Source: Aplectana chamaeleonis
Lineage: Eukaryota; Nematoda; Chromadorea; Rhabditida; Cosmocercidae
Direction of reading: 5' to 3'
DNA: 64,000 nucleotides
Assembly (NCBI GenBank): GCA_029168955.1
Contig: JAPDOI010000022.1
Location: forward strand, 1,116,001-1,180,000
This document shows positions 10,640-22,409 of this stretch, piece by piece. A program made the position numbers and the translations under genes. How positions within the stretch are numbered: position 1 is the stretch's first letter; the number at the start of each line of letters is the position of its first letter. Under the pieces are notes generated by a model. The model was not told where the DNA came from. It did no database searches and saw only the letters and a list, made by a program, of their open reading frames with translations.

Positions 10640-12290
10640 CCCCACCTTGAGGGGACGGATTCATCAATGTTCCAACCCACGGTTACCGCCCCTAGCCTAC
10701 CAACCCAGCACCATTTCAGCGAATCATCAACTTACCAACCCACGCGCTGCTGGTTTGGTTAATGGGTCTGCGCTACCAGGCGGAGGAGGATGGTAGGCCG
10801 CTAACCAATCCACTAGATGTCGTGCGCCATTGCTAATCGGCGCGCCTCAACGCGTGGGGCAGTGTGCAGCGGCGCTTGGAGCTTTACCAGAAGTTAATAT
10901 CGATCCGCGAATACTGCTGTTCTCGACCCAATACTAAGCTGAAATTAATTCTTTGGCTGATATTCGGCTGCTTAAATTATTCCTCCGCTACTGCTACTCT
11001 TCAGGCACACCTACTATATTCATTACTATTATAATCACTATTATCTTCAGGAAATGAGTTCGCAGACACTTTTTTCTCTATCTTGTGTCCAGAATTTTTC
11101 GATTTCAATTGCTTTCCTGACCCCAGAGCCTCAACATAGATATTGTTTGATTGAAAATAACTTGTGTCACTAAAGCCTTGAATTACCACGTTCGTTTATT
11201 TCAATTTTTTTATTTACTGAGTTTTATTTGCATTTTCGAATCTTTTCACATGGAATTTTCAGCAGTATGAACATTGGTAATTTTTATGAATATTTACATT
11301 TGAATCATAATTAATATTTTTTGAGGCTGTTACTACTAAATTCAAGGTGAACTACGTAGCTTAACAGTTCTCTCAGTTTTCAATCCTCCTGTTCGACCCT
11401 TTCCCATTTTCTCTACGGTTTGTATCTGCTACCAGTAATTGTTCTCACAATGGATTTGATGTTGTGAGCCACTTACGGTTTGCTGAACACAATCCCTTCT
11501 TGCACTCATCCTTCCCTATTTCCACTTATTATCATGGTCCTAAACCAGAATACTGAGGTGTACACTTCATAAAAAAATGTTTTATAAGCAAAAAAAAGAT
11601 CTATTCGCTTTTTTCGACTGTTTCGGAAGAATAGAAATGTTTTTTTAATGAAAAAAAAAACTTAGAAACTATAAGAAATCACTTGAAACAAGCGAAAAAC
11701 GTACCCTTTTTGCTACAATATTGCCGTTGTGTGACTTGTTTCAAGAAAATCTATGCATAGTTGAGTTTCCTATCAATTTTTGAGGATCGGCGGTATTTAT
11801 CGTGTGTTGTGTGCACTCAAATTAGTACCGACGCATAAAAGTCTCGGTCAGCGTAACCCACCCTGATTTGCGCTTGGTGAATCAGGATTGGTGGTGTTGG
11901 GTAGGTTAGGCGCTCGGTCAGACTTCCCTCCGGTCAACCCAAACCCAACATTCGGTTGATGAATCCGGCCCCAGAAGGGCTAAAACCCACTTTCCATCTG
12001 CGTATTATTCTCAAAACTAATTCTTTCCAACACTTCTGCCTATTTTCGTTCTCTAGCATCTCATTACGGCAGTTCAATCTCATTCTTCTCAGACACCTGT
12101 TCGATTCGAGCGCCGTCAGAACGAGGTTGGACCGTTGAACCGCTCTGGCTCGAAACGAAAAAAGGGGCGGGGTCAACCCGAAACGTGGCTCGTTTGTTTC
12201 GAGAATGACATCGGTCCACCTCTCACAGCCGGGACTGCAGTCTCGATGATGACGTCATTCCTTCGTGGATCGTGCGTCGGTCCACCATCC
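10640..12290. other. Non-coding, AT-rich, nothing recognised
   Basis: From about 10900 to 11760 the sequence is AT-rich with no repeat match. An open frame on the minus strand (11001-11189) has acidic and Asn/Ser-rich content but no family resemblance. A short stretch near 11905 contains TTAGGC-like words but no array. Confidence 0.4.
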
Positions 12291-12293
12291 ATA

Positions 12294-12484
<191 letters not shown>

Positions 12485-12646
12485 ATATTTTTAGATTTTT
12501 ATAACTTTTATATTTTTATAATTATTAAATAAAATAAATAAATACAATTTAGAAATTGAAAGATTTCACAGCTCTTTCAAAAATTGTCGAAAATTGACAA
12601 AACTGCTTACATCGCAAGGGGACCTCGGCATGGATCAGTGATAGTA

Positions 12647-12801
12647 CCCTCTATAAAACGTCGTAATTCACATCAATCGAGGCGCGAGCGGCGCGCGCGA
12701 CGTCTCAGCCTCCGTCTGCCCAACGCTCTCTCACTGTCTCTAACCTACGCTTCGCACTAGCACGCATATGAACCAAGTGAATTTCACCGTTTTATAGCCT
12801 G
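12647..12801. mobile_element. 155-bp TA-flanked MITE (family S), copy 1
   Basis: TA on each side. Ends CCCTCTATAAAACG and the inverse CAGGCTATAAAACGG. The copy at 17564-17718 is in opposite orientation and also exactly 155 bp. The inside is GC-rich (CGCGAGCGGCGCGCG-like), with a GACAGTGAGAGAGCG motif in inverse. A TATA-like word sits in both termini. Confidence 0.75.
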
Positions 12802-13904
12802 TACTCCTTCGAATTAGACAACCCACTGAAGAAAATCGTCATAATTGTTCATCTCACTAGAGCCGGCGAATGATTTTTTTTCAAAATAGAAGTATTTTCA
12901 AACACAGTAAACTGCTTGGTGTAACCAACCGATCGGTCGGTTATGCCGGAAAAATCGCCCTTTTCTTTGTATGCCCTAGTGGGTCATCTAGTCCGATTGA
13001 GCACCTCAGCGATTGGTTGAAGATGTAGGCCAAAGGGGAAGCGATGACGTGTACGGTGTTTTTTCTCTTGAATCTTTTTTCAACTCCATTTATTGCGCAA
13101 AAATACTCTACCGTATATTCTACCGACTGCAATCCACCGAACGCCGCGTGTGGGAGATGCTTCAAGCGTGGGAGGAAACGCCCGATAAGCGAATGCCACA
13201 GTTAGTGAGTAGTATCACAAACTCCTCTGGAAGGCCAAGTGCCAAGCTCACCGTGTGAGACAGATGGAATGTGACGATGAATTCCTCCCTTCCGGGCGCG
13301 CACGAATTCGATGACTAGGTAATTTGTAAATCGGAAATCCGCTTTAGCGACAGCAATAAAAATCTAACTTTTACTCTCGCAAGCGAGAGCACTAACTCCT
13401 TTACTTTTTGTCATCGCGCAAGCGATAACTCATTTTATGTACCTTACCGCCAAAGAGGTAAAATATTTTGCGTTCATCTTCGCACGAGATGTAGTCAATT
13501 GGTGACAATCAGTCATCATATGGTACGATCCTGTACACGCATCACAGCCAAGCGCAGTTTCCCAGAAAGAGCCTCGAGCAGAACTTGTTCACAAGAATTT
13601 CTGACTCGCGCGTGGAATTCGGTGCAGTGTACATGGAGGCAGATAACGCTAGTTATTCGACGTCATGTCCTCTTTAAATTTTTCTTCTTTCTATTGATTC
13701 CCTGTTATTCATTTCTGCCTCGTTCAACACTTTCTTGTGGCAGGACTGTTCCAATTTCTAAGTTTTCTGGTTCCTCTATTCGACGTCATTTCTCATGTGC
13801 GTTGTGTCTTCCAGGTTCGAGTCTTTCTTAAAGCAGGCTGGAGGCCGACATTCCGAAAACGTTCAATCCGCTGCCTTTTTATTTTTTCGCTGCCGTCGCA
13901 ATAA

Positions 13905-14209
13905 GGCTCCGTCCATAGCAGACGTCCTAGCGTCAAGTGACCGTAAAGTGACGCTGGGGTTTGCATCTTCAGCATTTGTTATTGATCTGACTCCCCAGCG
14001 ACCACTGCAGCCGGCCAGTCGCTGACGGTGGAGGCATAGTGACCGTAACGGCTGTCACTAATATTATCGATACCATCGTTAACTACGTGCTGTTCTGGAC
14101 ACATTACTTGCGCCAGCCGTGAAGCGTCATGCGCCAGCGTTTCAGCCCTGACGCATGATGCTCCGACGCCTTGACGCATTGCCGCTGGTCGTCAGCTATG
14201 GACGGAGCC
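13905..14209. mobile_element. Harbinger-like MITE, TAA target duplication
   Basis: Starts GGCTCCGTCCATAGC and ends with the inverse GCTATGGACGGAGCC, flanked by TAA on both sides (13902-13904 and 14210-14212). 305 bp, TIR about 20 bp. A 3-bp TWA duplication with G-rich ends is characteristic of PIF/Harbinger elements, which is the inferred superfamily. No coding sequence. Confidence 0.7.
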
Positions 14210-14589
14210 TAATTCAGTCGCTGCAAACACTGCGACGATGAGGCGCTCGGCTGTGTCTTCTATCAAATTATTTAGTAAGATCTCTTTTAAAGAAAGTTCT
14301 GGACTCGAATTCATTATTCGGATTATCGGGTGCAACACTAGTTGTTGAGAGCACTCACAACTAAAGCGCCCCACGGACATCGTCTACGGGTTGCGGTACC
14401 ATTGACAACCAAGCATGCCTCGCCCACTTTCCCTCGCGCTTGCTGCGCTCTCCACCCGACATCTTGCGCCGGAGACACAAAGAAAAAGACGCTACTACTG
14501 TGCCATCGACTGGCATCTCTCGAATGATTGAGGTTTCTATGTATATTCTGGCAAACAGCCACAAACGCTTCGTCTATGTGGATGCTGGG

Positions 14590-14863
14590 GCGGCATGCAC
14601 GTACGCGGCGGGTTAGGTTGGGGTTAGGCAGGGTTTGAAGTGTCGGCGCGTTTGATGATAGCGACGCGAGAGCTGAAAGGGGGTTAGGCTAGCACTGAAA
14701 AATCTTTCCTTCGCAAACCCTACCTAGGAGGGTGGGGCGGCCGAAACCCCGTTCAGACTCCAACTATTGATTATCTCCAGCACTCGCACAGCAATCATGA
14801 AACGCACAGACGCCCCAAACACTGCCTAACCCCAACCTAACCCGCCGCGTACGTGCATGCCGC
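14590..14863. mobile_element. Palindromic MITE with 45-bp arms containing TTAGG words
   Basis: Arms start GCGGCATGCACGTACGCGG and include GGTTAGGTTGGGGTTAGGC; the right end is the inverse. About 274 bp in total. The TTAGGC-like words recall nematode telomere units, but there are only one or two per arm and in opposite orientations, so this is not a telomeric array. No clear target duplication. Confidence 0.7.
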
Positions 14864-14869
14864 GCCTGA

Positions 14870-16680
14870 AGCTGTAATCACAATTACGCCTGTAAATGCA
14901 TTTTCTATAGAACAACTTCATAGAGTTCTATCAACATTTTCCATTCCGAGTGATCGGTAACAGTTCTAACGCTCGTTTTTTATAGTACTACACAGTTTCC
15001 TCAACAAAATCGCTTAATTCTTGGCTAGCGCTGCTGGTTACACATGTGATAGAAAAGAAAAAGCAAAGCAGTTTTACTAGAAAGGGGAACTACCAAGCCA
15101 ATGTGGTTTGGTGCTTTCAGAAACGTTCCAACAAAAAAAATTATGAATCGGGAAGTGGATCTCGAGAACCGATTCCCGTGGCTGAATCCTTTCACTCGCT
15201 AAAACAACCCGTTTCGTTATTTTTCATAGAAAAACCTTGTGGTTTCAAAAATTTCTTCTCTTATGTCGGTTCTATTCTAGTACCAAGGAAAGTCGTGAAC
15301 TCAAAACTTATAATCAGAAAGAAAACCCAATTTTTGTAATTTCAGACAAACGATTTCATTTTGACGTTCACAAAAGTGAACCAGTGAAAGTGCAGTAGCA
15401 TGTGCAATTACTAGCACATGAACCTTTTCAGCCGAGTAGAAGCTCTTCTTCGAAAAGCCTAGGACACTTCCATGTGAAATACCCCAGCGGTTTGTTTTGA
15501 GAGAATTGAAAATTCTGTCCACGGAAATCGGTTATCAAGAAAAAAATTTAAATTTTTGTAGACTCGCTCACTCCACTTTCCTGATGTTCTTTTTTGTTGG
15601 AGCCTTTCTGCCAGCGCCAAACCGCTTGGAAAAACCTATTTAGCTGGCATCGTTAACTTTTTCTTGGTATTACGTAGTAATATCCATGAGAAATCTTCAC
15701 GACTAGCCAATCTGTATCGTTTGATTTGCTAAACAGTAAGTGACAAATTATTAATCAATTTCCCTATCCCACCCATCAAAAAAGCATCGCTTACAACGCG
15801 GTTTCGCGACTTGGTCTAATAATCTAGGATTCATTTGATAATTAGTAAGTAACCAACTTGTTAACTAGTTCTCTTAAACCACCGCCTTGAAAAAAACACA
15901 TCCTACAAAGTCTTTCAGCGAATTGATTTAGGAGTCAATTACTTCGGAGATCCATTCTTGGGGCAAACCTTGTTCAGGAGCTTACTCAAGATTCATTCAT
16001 GAAAAATTAAATTTCTTCCAACATTAGACATTCTAGAGCGTTTCCTAGAGACTCCATGGGAATACTTTGATTTCTGAAAGCTGTATCCTTCACTCCTCTC
16101 TGGAATGCTGATAGCCCCCCTCACAAACTAGGATTGCACCTATCCCTGTACTGTACTGCCAAAACTGTAAATAATCCCTCTCCGTGGAGACGCAGAGATA
16201 GCCAGTTTGCACTTTGGCCGGTCGACAGAGTGCCAAGCTGGCTGTCAGCGCCTTTCTTCTCGTCCTCTGCGCTCATCATACTAAGTCGAACACCCCGCGT
16301 GCCGGGTTGTCAATGCTCCGGAGACCTCTTCTACGCCATGGCCCAGCAAACGATCGCCATGGCGCCGAAATCGTTCGTAGGGCACTTGAATTCTGAATAC
16401 CCCCCACTATTTCAATTTTTTTATTTCATGCTTTTGAGAAGGACAGAACTCACGAGTCGTGAACAAGAGTGTAGATATGTGGAATATTGTGCGTTCGAGC
16501 AATCCTCTGCACCATTTTGGAAAAAATCTGTAATCGCAGCGTCAATGTGATATTTCTGCGATGAAAATACGGTGAACTTGCACAATGCATCAAATAACCT
16601 TCAAATGACCCGATACGTGAGATAATCGATCTATACAGATTTTCATCCTGACAGAAATGAAGTATCGTAAATCACTAGAT
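14870..16680. other. Non-coding, mostly nothing recognised
   Basis: Two loosely similar direct segments at about 15730-15790 and 15840-15900 (both around AGTAAGT..CAA..TTA.. followed by A-runs) suggest an old local duplication. An open frame at 16214-16396 starts with a signal-peptide-like N-terminus but lacks any family resemblance or splice context and is not called. Confidence 0.4.
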
Positions 16681-16792
16681 GGGGGAAGCCGCGACGCTGC
16701 TTGGCGGGAAAAATGCGCTCGGGAAAACTAAGATAGTATGGCTAATGATCGAATGAATTCGCGCCTGATTGCTGAGCGCGGCCTCCTATGTA
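16680..16792 (+). repeat. Interspersed repeat HH, copy 2
   Basis: Shares GATCGAATGAATTCGCGCC and the flanking GCTGAGCGCGGCCTCCTA block with 3740-3815 and 56205-56345. The 5' part (GCGACGCTGCTTGGCGGGAA) is also found inverted at about 56290. Confidence 0.55.
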
Positions 16793-16814
16793 CTTGTTAG
16801 GCACTGACGATAAC

Positions 16815-17015
16815 TGCGATTTTTTAGGACAGTACATATTCGTGTATATAACGTCGGCCTGGATCCTGAAGAGACTTCGGGTTTACTGTTGAAGGTTGGC
16901 GCAAACTCGGTGCTATATGCTATAACATAGGTGCACCGAGTTTGCGTCAACCCCCAATGAGGAACGCAAAGTCTCTTCAGGATCCGTGGCGATGTTATAT
17001 AAGAATGTATTAAGG
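16815..17015. mobile_element. Foldback element X, copy 1
   Basis: Inverted arms from about 16825 to 17010 with GGATCCTGAAGAGACTT on the left (16861-16877) and its inverse on the right (about 16969-16985). The inner stem reads GGTTGGCGCAAACTCGGTGC and closes on TATATGCTATAACATAGG. Copies 2 and 3 (33300-33495 and 41850-42340) have the same inner stem and centre, but their outer arms differ in sequence. Confidence 0.7.
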
Positions 17016-17506
17016 AAGGGCACGTCTTAAGCCTAGCTCTCTTATTTTGAGAGGGTCGAAGTAAGGCTTATCGGGCTTATCCTGTCAAAATCTCCTTATC
17101 AATGTTGTATTTTGTCATGACCGCTCCCGGCTCCGACAACTCTGAAAACAAGAAGGCTCTAATATCCGCTTTTGAGAATCTCGAACTATAGAGCCATCAT
17201 TTTTGAATGACCTTAAATCGTCGTGGCGCTCCTGTCCCTCGTGCCAGATGGTCTTCCTTCCCTACTATTCCCAACTACATATGGTTTCCGTTTTCATTTT
17301 AGTCAGACGCATGGACCAGGCGGGTGGCCGTGCAGGGTTGGCGGCCTCAGTGGAAAACATGGTTTCGATTCGCGTGGGGTGATCTACCGTCGCAGCCCCG
17401 TTCATTGATCAAACTTATATGATTGCGCGAACTCTATATCCACTCAATTCAAGCAAATCACAGAATAAAAAAACCGAATGTGGTTTTCGCGCGGACGCTG
17501 CATTAA

Positions 17507-18059
17507 AGGCGCAGAAATTCACAGTTGAATACTTCCAATGAATGACAATTACTTTGTGAATCACAGGCTATAAAACGGCGAAATTTACATTGTTCCTACG
17601 CGTGCTGGTGCGGAGCGGAGATTACAGACAGTGAGAGAGCGGAGGGCAGACGGAGGCTGCAGCATCGCGCGCTCCGCTTGCGCCTCGATTGATGAGAATT
17701 ACGAGGTTTTATAGAGAGTATCGATAATTTTTTTCGAAAATCGAAAAAATCAACCAAAAAAATCGATTTTCAAGAAAATTTTCGATGATCTCTAAAATAA
17801 ATTTTGTTGACTGTGAAAGACCTCGTAGTGTGAAACCATGACGTGCTATCACTTTAACTTATCACATGTTTTATCAGATTAACTGTTCATTCTGTTACTT
17901 AAAGGGGTGGGGAAATACGGGCGTGCAAGACAGTGATTCTCAAATTCTGTCAACCTGGATGGTTTTCACCGCTTCAAACGTCGTCGACGATTGGGTAGAG
18001 GCCATGCGGGCTTATTTATGTTATAATCTCGATCACGTTTGCTAGCGAGTATGCTGCCT
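17507..18059. mobile_element. Probable TTAA-flanked MITE carrying an S element
   Basis: Left AGGCGCAGAAATTC follows TTAA (17503-17506). Right GCTAGCGAGTATGCTGCCT precedes TCAA, a decayed TTAA. The right end is a family Q end but the left end is not, so this may be a recombinant or two fragments. The 155-bp S element at 17564-17718 lies inside. Confidence 0.45.
17564..17718. mobile_element. 155-bp MITE (family S), copy 2
   Basis: CAGGCTATAAAACGG at the left, CTCTATAAAACCTCG inverse at the right, TA on the right side and A only on the left. Identical length to the copy at 12647-12801 and clearly homologous along its whole length in inverse orientation, including GACAGTGAGAGAGCG and GGGCAGACGGAGGCTG. 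Confidence 0.75.
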
Positions 18060-18063
18060 TCAA

Positions 18064-18878
18064 TCAACCATGGCTGACTTGGCGATTGGGTAGCAGACAA
18101 TTATAAACATTTAAAAATACCCAGTACTTGGTGCCCACAAAAAATTCAAATGTGACTTTTTGAAGCAATTTAGTTATATTTGGGCGACGAACAAACCTTT
18201 ATAGAGGAAGGAATGCTTCGCTTTTGAATGGTGGGCATATCAATTTTTGCCAAAAGTGCTCAGCCGACCAGGAAAGATTTGTTTTAAACAACACGACATT
18301 TTTATTACTCGATAATAATGTAGTAAGGTGAGGAAAAAAATGTAATCAGTACAAATCACAAGCGCAGTTCACCCTGGAACATGGACATTCTCGGATAATC
18401 TTTATAAGAGCGACCTTCGTAATCGTAAGTTACAATTGCAGTCACCATGGCTATAGCGTACATAACTACTTGTTTCGTAACTTCCATTTGACAATGTCAA
18501 GGTAAGAGCGCGGACAAGTTTACTCAATCAGCTACAGTTAACTGCTAGATGGAAATGTCAGTCAAAATTTAACACTATCTATGGAAAAAATTGTGAGGAG
18601 CTTAGTTTCAGCATAGACAATTTTACAAGTTTAGTGCCAAACACCCAAATTCCAATCAGAACCTTGGAGAATTTTGAATGCGATATAGCCTTATCAATCA
18701 CGTAAGACGAGCAGCCGGTTTGAAACCTATCTCAGGAAAGCGTGGTGCTAGGTTTCCCGACAATAGAGAGATAGAAGAATTGTGCGAAAAAACAAAGAGG
18801 AAGAAAATTCTACAAGCGAAGAGATTTAAAATCATCGTATCCCTGTAGACATGAAGTCTGTAGGAATGAGACTGTGTG
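18064..18878. other. Non-coding, nothing recognised
   Basis: No gene or repeat match. Confidence 0.35.
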
Positions 18879-19052
18879 CCCACGGCCGGCGTGTGTGTCG
18901 AGCGGTCGCAGCTAAGAATTTCTTTCGGAGGGGCTTGCCGAACAGCTGACAGGGTTAATATTTATTGTGCATGTAGTATTCCTGCTCATCGATTTACAGG
19001 TCCAAAAAACACCGTCACGAGGGCCGCTCGACACGCACGCTGACCGTGTGGG
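18879..19052. mobile_element. 174-bp MITE with CGTGTGTCGAGCGG arms
   Basis: The left arm GGCGTGTGTGTCGAGCGG and the right arm CCGCTCGACACGCACGC are inverse, with matching CCCAC..GG ends. No clear target duplication. Single copy in the window. Confidence 0.55.
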
Positions 19053-19922
19053 TGGACAATCCGATTCGGACAGTCTTTACATAGCACACCTCAAAGCGTG
19101 AGAGCGACCGTCCTTATCATCGTAGAGATGAAAGGCGTCTCAAGTTACACAGCTATTCCAGCAAGGGCCGCTAGTAATTTTGTGGTCAGCACAGTGACGG
19201 CATTCAGTCGCGCATCCCCCCTATTTATTCACTGTATTTTGGAATAGTACCGTGTGCATAGATGTAGTTCATGACTAAGTTCTCAAAAGCCTGAAGGTCA
19301 AATGAGGGGCTTTTGATTTACAGGCAGTGTTCACGATAATCTTCAATTTCGAGATTATCTGCTCGAACGATTACTTAGCCCAAGGGTGCAGCCGAAATGA
19401 TGAAAACTTCGGAAAACCGTTTATAGCGTCTTTTCTTTGCCGTTTCTTCGTAATTTTGGTAACACACGGTTGCCAACGCAATGTTTAGGCCTTAAACTCG
19501 GTAACGAAATCGTCATGAACTCTGCCTTTACAGGAACATGAAGACCGGCCTCTGCATTGAAATATCGATTGAACAGAAGTTATGCTTTGCAAGGCTGCCG
19601 TCAAAAAGAATTCACTCTAGTACAGGCTTAAAAACTGCGGGAGAGATCGTAATGGAGAGTGGGGTATAATGTCATCACTGGGTTGGCGTCGGGTCGACAG
19701 ATCAGTGCGACTGGCGACACGGTTTTCGAACAACAACGGATTGCGTTCGGTAATGAATCACATCGGCGGATTCAAAGGGGATAATGTGACCTCCGATGCA
19801 CTGACCGAACATGGAAGAGGAATCTTTTGTGCGGTCGAAACGAAGGGAGAGCAGATCTCTTCCACCAGGAGTCTGAAAGCCTAAACAACGTAGAAACAAG
19901 CATGAATAAAAAAGGATAAGTA
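19053..19922. other. Non-coding, nothing recognised
   Basis: An open frame at 19669-19884 has no family resemblance. Confidence 0.35.
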
Positions 19923-20415
19923 CAATACCGCCGCTATCCAACGGTAAAAAACGGGCGAAAACGCCAAAGTGGGCAACTAAAGCGTATTTCAATCGCAACT
20001 CGCCTCATAGTGCTCAGTTTTGAATTTTGAAAAAATGGAAATGTACAGAATGTCATTCTCCAGTCAATAACGTGAAAATATTTCGCGAAATTCGGAAGGA
20101 AGATTATTTTCCAAGGTGAAATACATCTTCACTTTAACAATGCTAGAGATCGCGTACGGCTGTTTTTCGCCGAACTTGTTCGTTATCTCGTGAAATCATT
20201 ATCATATTCATAACCAACTCCACCTTAAAAAGCGGTTACATTGATAAATTTATTACTCATATTATACAGTTGGATAGATTGTGGCACGATGATCATTTCG
20301 GTCTTTTCAAAATTGAAAACAAAGCATTTTGAGGCGAGTTGTGATCGGAAGATGCTTTAGTTGCCCCATTTTGCCCAATTCGCCCATTTTTTACACATGG
20401 ATAGTGGCGGTATTG
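19923..20415. mobile_element. TA-type MITE with CAATACCGCCGC ends, copy 1
   Basis: Starts CAATACCGCCGCTATCCA after TA (19921-19922) and ends GGATAGTGGCGGTATTG. The following TA is lost. About 90-bp imperfect arms with GGGCAAAGTGGGCAACTAAAG-type sequence. The copy at 60986-61473 matches along its length. Ends resemble those of the foldback at 37354-37890, which retains TA on both sides. Confidence 0.72.
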
Positions 20416-20756
20416 GACATGAGAGTGGTCTGGCGTGAAATGAATGGAACTCATTCATTAGGAATCCCCTTACCCACGTTTAAGCTACACTATTGACGCC
20501 GTCACCTACAAAGGAAGTATTGCTAGATGTTATCATTGCACTTTTGATTCCATTCAGAAAGCTTACGCGAAATGATGACCACCTTTTGAGCAAGAAGCAG
20601 GCATTTTTGGATAATGCTTGGTCAATAAATGCAACGAAACCGCACTGACTAGGGGCTGATCCCAGCACAAACTGGAGGTTTGAAAAATGGTATGTTGAGT
20701 GTTGTGAGGAAGGTAAAGAAACAATTTGAAGTAAATCTTCTTTTAAAGGCAGTGTT

Positions 20757-21230
20757 CACGATTAGATACGCTTTTCTGTTTTTCCGCCTACCTTGAAAAC
20801 GGCCCCATGCTGATTTCAATGATGTCTCTGGAATCTTACAAGGCTCTCTGGGAACGGAGTTATGGTCCCTCAAAAATTGAGCTAAGGAAGCATGGTGGAC
20901 AAGTTGTCCGAGGCTTGAAACTTCCTTCATTTGTAGTCGAAGTATGCGAGCTGACCTGAGTAACGAGAGAGGTTGAGAATGAAGGGAAGAACGGGGCTGA
21001 TGATTAGAAATCATCGCTCATCTCACGGTCTCGAGCATTCATTTGTTCACGTCGGTGGGCGTATGTTGCGCTTTTGGGGTTTGCATTGCGCTCGAAGTGG
21101 CAACTTCGCGCTCCTTTGAAGCGTTTCCAGGCTCGTTTTAATGTTCTTTCGACATCAACGTTACAGCTTGCCTCTCCACTACCCATTCCTAGTGAAAACG
21201 GGAACACATTTCTTATCGTAAATACTGCCT
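20757..21230 (+). mobile_element. TTAA-flanked MITE, family T, abutting a P element
   Basis: AGGCAGTGTTCACGAT after TTAA (20753-20756); right end AATACTGCCT before TTAA (21231-21234). That same TTAA is also the left target site of the P element that starts at 21235. The left 260 bp after the first 20 are homologous to the left half of family P; the right half is unrelated to P (GTTCACGTCGGTGGGCG block). Confidence 0.82.
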
Positions 21231-21234
21231 TTAA

Positions 21235-21711
21235 AGGCACATTCCAACCTCAGAATCGTTTCCCTGTTCCTCTGCCTATCTTGAGAAGAGTCCCACGCTG
21301 ATTCCAACGATGTCTCCGAAATCATGCAAGACCCCCTGATAACGGAGTTACGGCTCCTCAAAAATTGAGCTGCGGAAACATGGTGGACAAGTTGCCCGAG
21401 GCTTGTAACTTCCGTCATTTGCAACCGATGTATGCGAGCCGACATGTGCAAAGAGAGAAGTTGAGAATGAAGGGAAGAACGGGGCTATTGATCGGAAATC
21501 ATCGCTCATGTCGCCACTGTTCAGCTCGAAAGATCGTAAAAGGGGCGTGCCAAAGTGGCTTCTTGATGTGAGCGCCCCAGGGTGGCTTCCTCCTATATCT
21601 CGCTTATCCGCGGGAGTTGAGAGCTCGCACTTGGCAGGTGTTATATGAGGTGGTTCTCCTTCACACTTATGTGGAATTCTCCAACTTCGTCTCTGAGGTT
21701 GCACTGTGCCT
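21235..21711 (+). mobile_element. TTAA-flanked MITE, family P
   Basis: AGGCACATTCCAACCTCAG at the left, GAGGTTGCACTGTGCCT at the right, then TCAA (decayed TTAA). It shares its left TTAA with the T element on its left. Confidence 0.82.
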
Positions 21712-21809
21712 TCAATGCACATGGGTAGATCAGAAACGACAATCCATGCAAGTTTTCGGGTTTCAGAAACCTGAACATTGTCAGCCCAAACTTTGCCCAG
21801 GGAGGTTGT

Positions 21810-21945
21810 TCGGAGCGCTGAACACGAATACAAGGTCCATTTTCAGATTCTCAGAAGGTTAGTGTGAGTTACAGAAGGAAAATTATCGTTTGTCTACAAT
21901 AACCAACTGAAAATGGGCCTTATATTCGTGTTCACCGCCCCCAAT
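21810..21945. repeat. BB-type hairpin repeat
   Basis: GCTGAACACGAATACAAGG on the left and its inverse on the right, enclosing CCATTTTCAG/CTGAAAATGG. The word GGTGCTGAACACGAAT recurs at 40490, 40620 (inverse), 44900, 45030 (inverse) and 45310, marking a dispersed repeat BB. Confidence 0.55.
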
Positions 21946-22170
21946 CACCCCCTCCCTCTCCCGGACAAAGTTCATGCCTAAAGTGTTCGATTTTCTAAAA
22001 CACAGAAAAAAGATGTTTTTGGGCGGAGAGTGTCACTGCGACTTCTTCCTTTCAAATAAGGTCTCTTTTCTTTGGTATCTTTCGAGGAATCTGAACTTGA
22101 GAAATTGTTGCAGTTGAGCGCTTCGAGCGACTCGGCGGCTATCAGTAGAGACATTTCGCCGTTATATATA

Positions 22171-22407
22171 CAGTTGACCGCAATGTTAAAAGAACATGGT
22201 GCGGTTGCGTACTCGCACTAAATTACGGTAGAATCTGGCACTTTGCCAGATTTCGTCATCGATAGGCGCCAACCGTCGTCTCTCTGCTCACGAGAATATC
22301 AGCTGTGGCGCCGATCGATGACGAAATCTGGCAGAGTGCCAGAGTGTACCTTAGTTTTAGTGCGAGTCCGCAACCGCACCATGTCCTTTTAACATTGCGG
22401 TCAACTG
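22171..22407. mobile_element. Tc1/mariner-type MITE (family Y), complete, TA duplication
   Basis: CAGTTGACCGCAATGTTAAA at the left and its inverse at the right, flanked by TA (22169-22170 and 22408-22409). 237 bp, with arms of about 80 bp that match nearly perfectly. A left-half copy is at 48474-48634. Confidence 0.9.
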
Positions 22408-22409
22408 TA

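Noticed and set aside
14600..14850. Telomere-like TTAGGC repeat
   Set aside because: One or two TTAGG words per arm in opposite orientations, part of a MITE arm; not an array.
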